A DNA stretch of 50,002 bases from Paracoccaceae bacterium (GTDB lineage Bacteria; Pseudomonadota; Alphaproteobacteria; Rhodobacterales; Rhodobacteraceae), in assembly GCA_022448925.1 (NCBI GenBank), contig JAKVCP010000018.1, positions 1 through 50,002 of the forward strand, read 5' to 3'. This document shows, one piece after another, positions 26,088-34,232 of this stretch (its first letter is position 1; each line of letters begins with the position of its first letter). The notes below the pieces were generated by a model. It ran no database searches and had not been told where the DNA came from. It saw nothing but the letters and a program-made list of their open reading frames with translations. The position numbers were made by a program, and so were the translations under genes.

Positions 26088-26483
26088 TTAATTCGACGGT
26101 TCTGCCTGCCCCGCGCTGATGAGACACGTTACGAACTCTGTGGCCCGCTTTTCGATGTCATAAAGAGTGTTGAGCTGCGTCCAACTGAAGCGCGCCTCTA
26201 CAAAGATTGGCTCAACCTTGAAATATGCTGTGCAAATGGCACGATCGCCGGGTGGATGGCATGCAAGGATGCCGTCAATCCCTTGCTCGTGATCAAAGCG
26301 GAGCCAGTAGAAATCGTCCTCAAATTTCTCGTTCCATGGCTCTGGATACGCGGCGCCTTGCCATCCGTTCGGCATGTCTTGTCCCGTGAAAGCATATCCG
26401 TCACTTGTGTGATAGGTTGCACCAGTCGCACTTCCCGCAAACGTGGCCATCAAAAACAACCAGAGGCTTAGGCTACTTCCCAT
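26088..26483 (-). CDS. Small secreted protein of unknown function inside the TRAP operon
   Basis: The 131-residue product has a signal peptide (MGSSLSLWLFLMATFAGSATGA). The mature part is rich in aromatic residues with three cysteines (DDFYWLRFDHEQGIDGILACHPPGD..., CTAYF, FVTCLISAG). I do not recognise the family. It overlaps the dctM stop by 11 bp and ends 35 bp before dctP, so it is co-transcribed with the transporter. A periplasmic accessory role is a guess from position. Confidence 0.7.
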   Translation of the reverse strand: MGSSLSLWLFLMATFAGSATGATYHTSDGYAFTGQDMPNGWQGAAYPEPWNEKFEDDFYWLRFDHEQGIDGILACHPPGDRAICTAYFKVEPIFVEARFSWTQLNTLYDIEKRATEFVTCLISAGQAEPSN

Positions 26484-27792
26484 AGACGGTCTCCGGCAGC
26501 CAAAGCGCAATTTGGGGAAAGGCCATGATGATGGCCAGGGCCACGACCATCACGCCGACAAAGGGGATGATCGATCGATAGATGTCGCGCAGGGTGACCT
26601 CGGGCGGGGCCATGGCGCGCATCAGGAACAGGTTATAGCCGAAGGGCGGCGTCATATAGGCGATCTGGGTGGTGATCGTGTACAGCACGCCGTACCAGAT
26701 CAGATCAAAGCCCAGCAGCTTGACCAGCGGCACGTAAAGCGGCGCGACGATGACCAGCATGGCGGTGTCATCAAGGAAGGTGCCCATCAGGATAAAGCTT
26801 AGCTGCATCAGGATCAGGATCATCCAGGGGGACAGGCCCAGTTGGTCGGTGAACAGGTTGTCGATCGCCTTGACCGCGCCCAATCCGTCAAAGACCGCGC
26901 CAAATCCAAGGGCCGCCAGGATGATCCACATGAACATGCAGGAAATCGCCAGTGTCTGGCGCGTGCAGGTGTGGAAAACCGCCCAGCTCATCCGGCGTTT
27001 CAGGATCGATGCGGCCAGTGCTGTCAGCGCTCCGATGGCCGAGCTCTCTACAAGAGAGGTCCAGCCGTTGACAAATGGCACCATCATGGCGGCAAAAATC
27101 CCCAGAGGCAGCGCCCCGGCCCAAAGCAGGCGGCGTTTCTCTTGTACAGAGACCTGGTCAAGATCGTCAGCCACCGGCCCCAGCCCGGGGCTGATGCGGC
27201 AGCGGATCCAGATGTAGATGATGAACATCGTGGCCATCATCAATCCGGGAATGATTCCCGCCAGCCACAACTGCCCCACCGGCTGCCGCGCGATCATTGC
27301 ATAAAGCACCAGCACCACTGACGGTGGCACGAGGATGCCCAGCGAAGACCCGGCCTGGATCACCCCGGTGACCATCAACTTGTCATAGCCCCGGCGCAAC
27401 AGTTCGGGCAGCGCAATGGTCGCGCCGATGGCCATGCCCGCGACGCTGAGCCCGTTCATGGCCGAGATCAGCACCATCAGACCGATGGTGCCCATGGCCA
27501 ACCCGCCATGCACATTGCCGAACCAGACATGGAACATGCGATACAGGTCATCGGCCAGCCGGCTTTCGGAAAGGACATAACCCATGAAGATGAACATCGG
27601 CAGGGTCAGCAGCGGGTACCATTTCATCAGCTTCATTGCGGCCGAGAACGGAATGTCCTGTCCTCCGGTGCCCCAAAGCGCCAGCGCCGCGATCGCGGCA
27701 ATGGCGCCGATCGCGCCAAATACCCGCTGCCCGGTGAAAAGCATCAGCATCATCGATGCAAACATGAAAATGGCGATATGTTCCTGACTCAC
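26473..27792 (-). CDS. TRAP transporter large permease (DctM family)
   Basis: The 439-residue inner-membrane protein forms the translocation channel and couples uptake to the sodium or proton gradient. It has about 12 hydrophobic segments and the family signatures MNGLSVAGMAIGATIALPELLRRGYDK and GSSLGILVPPSVVLVLY, and near the end PPFGYNLFLMRAMAP. It overlaps dctQ upstream by 4 bp and the secreted unknown downstream by 11 bp. Confidence 0.95.
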   Translation of the reverse strand: MSQEHIAIFMFASMMLMLFTGQRVFGAIGAIAAIAALALWGTGGQDIPFSAAMKLMKWYPLLTLPMFIFMGYVLSESRLADDLYRMFHVWFGNVHGGLAMGTIGLMVLISAMNGLSVAGMAIGATIALPELLRRGYDKLMVTGVIQAGSSLGILVPPSVVLVLYAMIARQPVGQLWLAGIIPGLMMATMFIIYIWIRCRISPGLGPVADDLDQVSVQEKRRLLWAGALPLGIFAAMMVPFVNGWTSLVESSAIGALTALAASILKRRMSWAVFHTCTRQTLAISCMFMWIILAALGFGAVFDGLGAVKAIDNLFTDQLGLSPWMILILMQLSFILMGTFLDDTAMLVIVAPLYVPLVKLLGFDLIWYGVLYTITTQIAYMTPPFGYNLFLMRAMAPPEVTLRDIYRSIIPFVGVMVVALAIIMAFPQIALWLPETVYGK

Positions 27793-28370
27793 GCCTTGGC
27801 CTCCGGAATGTCATGCCCCAGTGCGCGGGCGATATCCTTGATCAGCTCCGAAAGGGCCTGAAGCAGCATCAGGAAAAGACCGACTATCATGATCGTCTTG
27901 ACCGGCCAGATGTAGGGCCTCCAGGCTGTCGACGACCGCTCCATCCTGCCAATTTGCTCAGAGCCGGTAAGCAGGCCAAGGAAGTACTCGATCGGTGCGC
28001 TGCCCCAGTAGCCCAAGGAATAGGCGGTTGACCCGAGTGCCCCGTACAGCAGAACTCCGAGGTAAAAGATCAAGAACAGGACAGTCACGCAGTCGATTGT
28101 CGCCTTGCGACGCAGCGACCAGTTGCCGTAAAACAGGTCCATCCTGACATTTGCCCCGACCAGCAGGGCATATGGTCCGCCCAGCATGTAATAGGCAACC
28201 ATCGCGAATTGCGCCACTTCGAGGGTCCAAAGCGACGGCAGGAAAAAAGTCTTTGAGACAGAAGACCACAACAGGATGCCCATCAGGAGGAACACGCTGT
28301 ACATCACGCCCCAGCCGATCACCCGGCTTAACCCGTCGATGCGGCGCGATATCGCCAGCAAGACTGTCAT
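27789..28370 (-). CDS. TRAP transporter small permease (DctQ family)
   Basis: The 193-residue protein has four membrane segments (for example GWGVMYSVFLLMGILLW and WRPYIWPVKTIMIVGLFLMLLQ) and is longer than the usual 160-180 residues, with an extra loop containing EYFLGLLTGSEQIG. It pairs with DctM. ATG 28370 overlaps the stop of the amidohydrolase-like gene by 4 bp. Confidence 0.9.
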   Translation of the reverse strand: MTVLLAISRRIDGLSRVIGWGVMYSVFLLMGILLWSSVSKTFFLPSLWTLEVAQFAMVAYYMLGGPYALLVGANVRMDLFYGNWSLRRKATIDCVTVLFLIFYLGVLLYGALGSTAYSLGYWGSAPIEYFLGLLTGSEQIGRMERSSTAWRPYIWPVKTIMIVGLFLMLLQALSELIKDIARALGHDIPEAKA

Positions 28371-29164
28371 GCCGACCCTTTGGAGTGTGCCAGGTTCACA
28401 ACCGAGGCGTCTATCCACGGCGCAAGAAATGAGGCCATCTCTTCTTGCTCAGCCGGTTCCCGGATGAGGTCATTTCGGATTTCAAGCATCACATTGGGCA
28501 GAGCGTTCGCAACCCCCTGTCGGTCCAGGGTATGGGCCACGCCGTCGCTTGCGGCATAGGGCTCGTTCAGGCGGATGCTGTAAGGCGCAGGGTCAGGCCT
28601 TTGGGCCAGCATATCCAGCGCCAAACGGTCATCCCTCCCGTGCAGCAGCCCCAATTCGACAGATCGTGCTTCGCCATGAAATACGGGGGTGAAGCTATGG
28701 ACGGTAACCATGGCTGCCAAAGAGCCAGAAAAGGTTTCAATTTGTTTGGACAGAGCGCGCGAAAACGGCCGATAAACGGATTCGACGCGGTCTGTCCGTG
28801 CACCGACATCAAGCCCTGCGTTTCCAGGAATCGCGTAGATTTCACTTTTCATGGGAACTGCACTGTGTGCGTCAGGGGGGCGGTTACAGTCATAGACCAA
28901 CCGCGAAACGCCACCCGCCACCAAGACCCCGGGCATCCGTCGCAACAGCGCCTGTGCCACTCCAAGCGCCCCGGGATCCCACGCGACATGGCTTTGTAAC
29001 ACCTCATCTGTCACGCCAAGTGCGTTCAAATGCGCGGGAATTCGGTTTGACGCATGTTCGCAGACAATAATCACCGACGGCGCGCTTGAAGAGGTTTCGA
29101 CCCGGACGACCTCTCCGAAGTCGCGGACCACGACTTGTGGTATCGAATCTGCATCTATCTCCAT
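28367..29164 (-). CDS. N-formylglutamate amidohydrolase-family enzyme
   Basis: Family members hydrolyse N-formylglutamate to formate and glutamate in histidine breakdown, by a zinc-dependent mechanism. The 265-residue product shows VIIVCEHASNRIPAHL (metal-binding region, about 30-45), VYDCNRPPDAHSAVP, VTVHSFTPVFHGEARSVELGLLHGRD and LEIRNDLI. No hut genes are present nearby. It opens an operon with a TRAP transporter and a gamma-glutamyl ligase, so the substrate may be another acyl- or gamma-glutamyl compound (inference). ATG 29164 lies only 7 bp from the divergent palindrome at 29175-29199. Confidence 0.87.
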   Translation of the reverse strand: MEIDADSIPQVVVRDFGEVVRVETSSSAPSVIIVCEHASNRIPAHLNALGVTDEVLQSHVAWDPGALGVAQALLRRMPGVLVAGGVSRLVYDCNRPPDAHSAVPMKSEIYAIPGNAGLDVGARTDRVESVYRPFSRALSKQIETFSGSLAAMVTVHSFTPVFHGEARSVELGLLHGRDDRLALDMLAQRPDPAPYSIRLNEPYAASDGVAHTLDRQGVANALPNVMLEIRNDLIREPAEQEEMASFLAPWIDASVVNLAHSKGSA

Positions 29165-29170
29165 GGCAAA

Positions 29171-29205
29171 ATATTTGACAGGCTCGCGCGACCTGTCAAT
29201 AATAT
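29171..29205. promoter_or_regulatory. Divergent promoter with operator palindrome between hutG-like gene and rpiR
   Basis: TTGACAGG (29175-29182) and CCTGTCAA (29192-29199) are a perfect inverted repeat with a 9-nt centre. Each arm holds a perfect -35 TTGACA. Rightward, AATAAT (29198-29203) follows after 17 bp. Leftward, AAATAT (29176-29171) follows after 17 bp. One protein bound here, most simply the adjacent RpiR-type regulator, could control both directions. The leftward promoter would start transcription at about the ATG of the amidohydrolase-like gene. Confidence 0.7.
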
Positions 29206-29282
29206 TACTGAAAATTTTCACACACATTGAGGCGGCATGTGCAAATTTTGACATTCCGTTTTGACCCCGGACCGCACTGGCC

Positions 29283-30137
29283 ATGACTGTATCTGACAGA
29301 CTGCTACACTACCGCGATCAGATGACCCCCAGCGAGAGGCAGTTGTTGAACACGCTTCTGGACGACTATCCAATCGTCGGGTTGGGGGGCATCACCGAAT
29401 TGGCCAGCGCGGCCTCTGTGTCAACCACCACGGTGGGGCGCATGTTGCAAAAGGCCGGCTTTGAGGGTTTTCCCCAGTTTCAGACGGCCCTCAGGGCCGA
29501 GCTTAAAGAGATGATCCTTGACCCTGTGGCCAAGCGCAATGTCTGGAAAAACGACCTGCCGGATGAGCACATCCTGAACCGGTATGCCCGGCAGGCCCTT
29601 GAAAATCAGCAGCGCAGCCTCGATGAGATCAACCCCGGTGATTTTGATGAGCTCTGCGCCCTGCTGGGGGATCCGGAACGGATGCTTTTCATTGCTGGCG
29701 GGCGCATTACCGGAACCATCGCGAACTACCTGTTTTTGCATTTGCAAATGATTCGACCGAATGTCCGGCGCGTGGCTTCTGGTGGCGCCTGGCCACATGA
29801 CCTGTTGGATGTGACACAGGGCGATGTCGTGGTCATTTGCGACGTGCGACGCTATGAAAACACGACCCTTCAGTTGGCACAGATGTGTCATGCGCGCGGG
29901 GCAAAGATTGTCTTGTTCACCGACCAGTGGCGTTCGCCCATTCACCGTATCGCAACGCTGACCTTTGCTGGACGGATCGCCGTACCCTCAGCCTGGGACA
30001 GCGGGTTGCCGCTGATGCTGTTGATCGAATGCGCGATCGCGGCTGTGCAAGAGGCGATGTGGGAAACGGTCAAGGACCGGACAGATGCGCTGGAAGCGGC
30101 TTTTGACGAGACAAAGCTTTTTCGCAAATTCACCTGA
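29283..30137 (+). CDS. MurR/RpiR-family transcriptional regulator
   Basis: The 284-residue protein has an N-terminal helix-turn-helix (about 30-65, ITELASAASVSTTTVGRML) and a C-terminal SIS sugar-phosphate-type binding domain (about 125-250, with RMLFIAGGRITGTIANYL and GDVVVICDVRRYENTTLQL). It is divergent from the TRAP and ligase operon across a palindrome, so it very likely regulates that operon. The effector cannot be predicted; SIS-domain regulators usually sense phosphosugars, which sits oddly with an amine pathway. Confidence 0.9.
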   Translation: MTVSDRLLHYRDQMTPSERQLLNTLLDDYPIVGLGGITELASAASVSTTTVGRMLQKAGFEGFPQFQTALRAELKEMILDPVAKRNVWKNDLPDEHILNRYARQALENQQRSLDEINPGDFDELCALLGDPERMLFIAGGRITGTIANYLFLHLQMIRPNVRRVASGGAWPHDLLDVTQGDVVVICDVRRYENTTLQLAQMCHARGAKIVLFTDQWRSPIHRIATLTFAGRIAVPSAWDSGLPLMLLIECAIAAVQEAMWETVKDRTDALEAAFDETKLFRKFT

Positions 30138-30144
30138 GGCGGGG

Positions 30145-30738
30145 TCACAAGGCCATCCACAGGGCAACCGCCGCCAGAAGCCCCCCCAGACCGATGTTGA
30201 GGGCGCGCCCTGCGCGGGGCGCGCGAAAGAGTTTGCCAATCTGCGCGCCAAAGAGCGACCAGATCAAAAAGGCAACAAGGTTATTCAACGTAAAGATCGT
30301 TGTGACGCCGGTGACAAATCCCAACACAGTGCCCGTGTTTTGTGGGGCGAATTGCGTGAACATGAGGCCGATGATGACAAAGGCCTTGGGGTTCAGCACA
30401 AGCAGCAGTGCTCCGTTCCAGAGGGTGGCCGTTGAGGTTGTCTGACTCAACGTCAGAACGTCGGACCGGATCATCCCAAGTGCGATCCAAAGGACATAGG
30501 CTGCGCCTGCATTGCGCAGGATCTCAAAGGTCAGCGAGCCTGCTGTCAGGATCGCCTGCGCGCTCAGCCCGATGCCGAAGGTCACCAGCCAGGTTGCAAT
30601 GTGATAGCCGAGGATCGCGGGCAGTGTCGCGGCAAAGCCAAAGCGCGCGCCGGTGGCTGCAAAAAACAGGTTTCCCGGCCCGGGGCTATAGGCAAGTGGG
30701 AAAAGAAATAACAAAAGCTCGGGCAATATATCCAGCAT
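30145..30738 (-). CDS. LysE-family amino-acid exporter
   Basis: The 197-residue inner-membrane protein has about six hydrophobic segments and the family start PLAYSPGPGNLFFAATGARFGF, and ends with GGLLAAVALWMAL. LysE/RhtB proteins export amino acids or related compounds. It converges on the rpiR gene with a 7-bp gap, and whether it belongs to the same regulon is unknown. Confidence 0.9.
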   Translation of the reverse strand: MLDILPELLLFLFPLAYSPGPGNLFFAATGARFGFAATLPAILGYHIATWLVTFGIGLSAQAILTAGSLTFEILRNAGAAYVLWIALGMIRSDVLTLSQTTSTATLWNGALLLVLNPKAFVIIGLMFTQFAPQNTGTVLGFVTGVTTIFTLNNLVAFLIWSLFGAQIGKLFRAPRAGRALNIGLGGLLAAVALWMAL

Positions 30739-30810
30739 GGCATCCTCTTGTTGTGGCCCGAGGGTGCCTTGGGTCTGGGCAGACAGCGATCCGGTTGTTG
30801 CGCAAAGCGT

Positions 30811-31116
30811 TTAGGGTTTGATCTGGATGGTTTGTGCCAGTTTGCCAGTTTCGCGGTTGAAGATCAGGATCCGATCGTCGGTGGTGACCACGGCATACCA
30901 GTCCGGCCCATAGGTGAAGGTCGCGGCCATGGCGCCGTCGGGTAGGGTGATGACCTCGGGCAGCGGGGTGCGCCGGTCGGTATAGCGGATGACAATCAGC
31001 GTCAGGATCACTAGAAGCCCAGCAATCATGGTTCCCGTCAGAACGGTGACCAGCAGACGCAGAAACTTTAGATTGGCCGGTTCGTCGACAGGATCGGTTT
31101 CAGGAGTATCGTTCAT
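30811..31116 (-). CDS. Small membrane protein, DUF6476 family
   Basis: The 101-residue product has one membrane segment (about 20-45, LLVTVLTGTMIAGLLVILTLIVI) and a periplasmic part (ATFTYGPDWYAVVTTDDRILIFNRETG) that looks like a single beta-propeller-like blade. It is a Rhodobacterales family recalled as DUF6476, of unknown function. Its ATG (31116-31114) overlaps the ATG of the divergent pseudouridine synthase by 2 bp within one CATG, so each gene's leader lies within the other's coding region. Confidence 0.8.
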   Translation of the reverse strand: MNDTPETDPVDEPANLKFLRLLVTVLTGTMIAGLLVILTLIVIRYTDRRTPLPEVITLPDGAMAATFTYGPDWYAVVTTDDRILIFNRETGKLAQTIQIKP

Positions 31117-32140
31117 GGCATCCACCGTGTTGCGCGTGACCATCGGGGCAAACCCGCCGTCGCGCCTTGATAAGGCGCTTTCGCGCGATGTGCCAGAGAG
31201 CGCGGCGCTGTCGCGCACCCGCCTGGCGCGGTTGATCGCCGAAGGGGCGGTGTCCCGCGGCGGAACGGTTTTGGGCGATGCCAAAGCGCGGGTGGCAGAA
31301 GGGGACCAGATCGAGATCGCAGTGCCCGAGCCTGAAGAAAGTCACATTGGCCCCGAGGATATCCCCCTTGAGGTCCTTCATGAAGACGACGATCTTATCG
31401 TGGTCAACAAGCCCGCGGGACTGGTCGTGCACCCGGCGCCGGGGACCCCGGGTGGCACGCTTGTGAATGCCTTGCTGCATCACTTCGGAGGGGACTTGTC
31501 AGGTGTCGGCGGTGCAAAGCGTCCAGGCATTGTGCACCGTATTGATAAAGACACCAGCGGACTTTTGGTGGTGGCCAAGACCGACAGGGCACACCATGGG
31601 CTGTCTCAACAATTTGCGGCACATACGGTCCAGCGATCTTATCGCGCCGTTGTCTGGGGGGTGCCCGACATCGGTGATCCGCGGCTCAGGGGCGTTCGGG
31701 GCGTTTCGGTCGAGACAGGAGCGACACTCAAGATCACCACGCAACTTGCGCGTCACAAAACTGATCGGCAAAAGCAGGCGGTCTGTTTTTCCGGCGGGCG
31801 GCACGCCGTGACGCGGGCCACCTTGCTAGAGGTTTTCGGCACGCCTCCGGCTGTATCACTGGTTGCGTGTCGTCTGGAAACGGGCCGAACCCACCAGATC
31901 AGGGTGCACATGGCCCATGCCGGACATGGCCTGATCGGAGATCCGGTCTATGGGGGGCGCCGACGCGTCGCCAAGGGGGCGTTGGACCCCAAAGGGCAGG
32001 CAGCGCTTGCAGCATTCGATCGGCAGGCCTTGCACGCCGCCGAGTTGGGGTTCACCCACCCCGGCACTGGCGCCGTTTTGCATTTCACGGCGCCTCTGCC
32101 ACAGGACATGTCTGATCTTTTGGCGGCTCTGGGCGCTTAG
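31115..32140 (+). CDS. RluA-family 23S rRNA pseudouridine synthase (RluC/RluD type)
   Basis: The enzyme isomerises uridines to pseudouridine in 23S rRNA. The 341-residue product has an N-terminal S4 RNA-binding domain (about 15-75, SRLDKALSRDVPESAALSR), then the catalytic domain with VNKPAGLVVHPAPG and the active-site aspartate in HRIDKDTSGLLVVAK (about 145), and ETGRTHQIRVHMAHAGHGLIGDPVYGG. The start ATG 31115 coincides with the divergent DUF6476 start. The stop overlaps that of the convergent DUF4386 gene by 4 bp. Confidence 0.9.
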   Translation: MASTVLRVTIGANPPSRLDKALSRDVPESAALSRTRLARLIAEGAVSRGGTVLGDAKARVAEGDQIEIAVPEPEESHIGPEDIPLEVLHEDDDLIVVNKPAGLVVHPAPGTPGGTLVNALLHHFGGDLSGVGGAKRPGIVHRIDKDTSGLLVVAKTDRAHHGLSQQFAAHTVQRSYRAVVWGVPDIGDPRLRGVRGVSVETGATLKITTQLARHKTDRQKQAVCFSGGRHAVTRATLLEVFGTPPAVSLVACRLETGRTHQIRVHMAHAGHGLIGDPVYGGRRRVAKGALDPKGQAALAAFDRQALHAAELGFTHPGTGAVLHFTAPLPQDMSDLLAALGA

Positions 32141-32817
32141 ATCCGCCCGCGCAGCAGCAACCAAAGACAAAATCCGGTTTCCGCCAGAACCGGTATAAGG
32201 TAGGCAGGCTGCATCGCAGCATTCACGTGCGGTGCCAAAAGCAAACTTGCGCTGCCAAAGATATACACCAGTCCTGCCGCAGCGATGCCCAAAGCCAGAA
32301 GGCGCGGAACCGCGCTGCGCCACAGCAGCACAGCCATGATCATGCTGTTCACACCAAAATAGATCAAACCGATGTCATAACCCAGACTGTGTGCCTTGAT
32401 CATTGCCAACGCATCCGCGGCGCGGCCTTGCTCTAACAACCACGGCACAGTGGCCAGCAGTACGAGGCTGGCCGCAATCGTGACAGCCTGCACCAACCGG
32501 AACAGCATCGCTGCAGTGGCCAGCATCGGGGCGGTTGTTCTGAAAATGGCAAAAAAGACCAGTGCCAGAGCAATGTCCGCAAGCACCATGATCACGTCGG
32601 CCATCAGGCTGACGCGAAAGACTTGCATTTGCGCGGTGATGTTTGCAGCTGTCTCCAGCGCGTCTGCGGTCACCAACGGTCCGCGGGCAAAGAGCTCGGA
32701 CCAGAGCCCGGTACTGATGATCACCAGGTACAAAAGTCCTGCCATTTTGGCCAGCGACAGTTTGGGAGTTTGCAGTGATGGGCGGGCTGTCGATATCTCT
32801 TGCATTGGTGTCACCAT
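32137..32817 (-). CDS. DUF4386 domain membrane protein
   Basis: The 226-residue product has six hydrophobic segments, starting with AKMAGLLYLVIISTGLWSELF, and fits the DUF4386 family of uncharacterised integral membrane proteins. ATG 32817 or ATG 32805 may be used; the open frame further upstream looks non-coding. It is divergent from rpoH. No function is known to me. Confidence 0.78.
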   Translation of the reverse strand: MVTPMQEISTARPSLQTPKLSLAKMAGLLYLVIISTGLWSELFARGPLVTADALETAANITAQMQVFRVSLMADVIMVLADIALALVFFAIFRTTAPMLATAAMLFRLVQAVTIAASLVLLATVPWLLEQGRAADALAMIKAHSLGYDIGLIYFGVNSMIMAVLLWRSAVPRLLALGIAAAGLVYIFGSASLLLAPHVNAAMQPAYLIPVLAETGFCLWLLLRGRI

Positions 32818-33049
32818 TTTGTTGAAATCCGATGGCGCAAGTGTGAGATATGCATTTGCGTATTGAAATACGTTGATCTTGAATTCCGGATATGCGCATT
32901 TGCATGTATCTGCGGCTGTGAGGCGGGTTGCGCGCACCAAAAAGCCGTTAGGTTTCAACAGTGGCACATGTGCGTGAGCGCACGGTAACGTGTCTGGCTG
33001 ATCTCGATCGGAATGATTAACTGATCGTCAACGAAAACGGCGTAGGCCT

Positions 33050-33078
33050 CTTGAAGTGATCACGACGCCTTCCTAGAT
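33050..33078 (+). promoter_or_regulatory. Candidate RpoH-type promoter of rpoH
   Basis: CTTGAA (33050-33055), 16 bp, then CCTAGAT (33072-33078) resembles the alphaproteobacterial heat-shock promoter (CTTGAA-type -35, CCTATAT-like -10). The same bases also read as a sigma-70 promoter (TTGAAG, 17 bp, TAGATA). It lies 34 bp before the rpoH start. Confidence 0.55.
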
Positions 33079-33112
33079 ATATGTTAAGCCCCTAAACATT
33101 GGAGGGACAGAG

Positions 33113-34009
33113 ATGAGTAACTACGCAAATTTGCCAGCGCCGTCGCCCGAGGCCGGACTAAGCCGCTATCTGCAGGAAATCCGCAAATTCCCGCTGCTCG
33201 AGCCGGAAGAAGAATACATGTTGGCCAAGCGCTGGGTCGAAGAGCAAGACAGCGCATCGGCTCACAAGATGGTCACCAGTCACCTGCGCCTCGCGGCAAA
33301 GATCGCCATGGGGTATCGCGGATACGGACTGCCGCAGGCCGAGGTGATCTCAGAGGCCAACGTGGGCCTGATGCAGGCCGTGAAGCGATTTGACCCGGAA
33401 AAAGGGTTTCGCCTGGCGACCTATGCCATGTGGTGGATTCGTGCTTCGATCCAGGAATATATCCTGCGATCCTGGAGCCTGGTAAAACTCGGCACCACCT
33501 CGGCGCAGAAAAAACTGTTTTTCAATCTGCGCAAGGCCAAAAACCGTATCGGCGCACTGGAAGAAGGCGACCTGCGGCCGGAACATGTTGAAAAAATTGC
33601 AACAGATCTGGGCGTGACCGAAGCCGAGGTCATCAGTATGAACCGTCGTCTTTCAGGTGGTGATGCGTCGTTGAATGCGACGGTCAGCAGTGACGGCGAA
33701 GGCGCGATGCAATGGCAGGACTGGCTGGAAGACGAAGATGCCGATCAAGCAGGCGATTACGAAGCACGCGATGAGCTTGAGACGCGGCGCGCCCTTTTGG
33801 CCGAGGCGCTGGAGGTGCTGAATGATCGGGAAAAGGACATCCTGACCCAGCGGCGTCTTGCGGAACAGCCGGTGACGCTTGAAGATCTTTCAGGCCAGTA
33901 CAGTGTCAGTCGTGAGCGGATCCGCCAGATCGAAGTGCGCGCTTTTGAAAAGCTGCAAAAGCGCATGCGGGATCTGGCCAAGGAACAAGGAATGCTGACA
34001 CGCGCCTGA
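33113..34009 (+). CDS. rpoH: Heat-shock sigma factor RpoH (sigma-32)
   Basis: RpoH directs RNA polymerase to heat-shock promoters. The 298-residue protein has region 1.2/2.1 (LSRYLQEIRKFPLLEPEEEYMLAKRW), region 2.2-2.4 (GLMQAVKRFDPEKGFRLATYAMWWIRASIQEYILRSW in two parts), the diagnostic RpoH box (SAQKKLFFNLRKAK, about 138-150) and region 4.2 helix-turn-helix (LEDLSGQYSVSRERIRQIEVRAFEKL). A ribosome site GGAGGGA lies 7 bp upstream. A strong terminator follows, so the gene is transcribed alone. Alphaproteobacteria often have more than one RpoH; this window shows one. Confidence 0.96.
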   Translation: MSNYANLPAPSPEAGLSRYLQEIRKFPLLEPEEEYMLAKRWVEEQDSASAHKMVTSHLRLAAKIAMGYRGYGLPQAEVISEANVGLMQAVKRFDPEKGFRLATYAMWWIRASIQEYILRSWSLVKLGTTSAQKKLFFNLRKAKNRIGALEEGDLRPEHVEKIATDLGVTEAEVISMNRRLSGGDASLNATVSSDGEGAMQWQDWLEDEDADQAGDYEARDELETRRALLAEALEVLNDREKDILTQRRLAEQPVTLEDLSGQYSVSRERIRQIEVRAFEKLQKRMRDLAKEQGMLTRA

Positions 34010-34040
34010 GAACGCTGAATTCCCGTCCCCTATCACAAAG

Positions 34041-34072
34041 ATCCCGCACCCCATCCGGTGCGGGATTTTTTG
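34041..34072 (+). terminator. Rho-independent terminator of rpoH
   Basis: The perfect 10-bp stem ATCCCGCACC / GGTGCGGGAT with loop CCATCC is followed by TTTTTTG. It lies 31 bp after the rpoH stop. Confidence 0.92.
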
Positions 34073-34232
34073 TGTGCATCGTTGACAGGCCTATGCTGTA
34101 AGTGGGCACGGATCAGTCTGGACCCAAAGGGCTTGTGTACCTGCACGTGACGCCACAGGACAATCGACTGACCGCTTTGTGCCGGGACGACCTGCGCCAG
34201 CTGGTGGTTCCAACCGATGTCAGGAGAACAAG

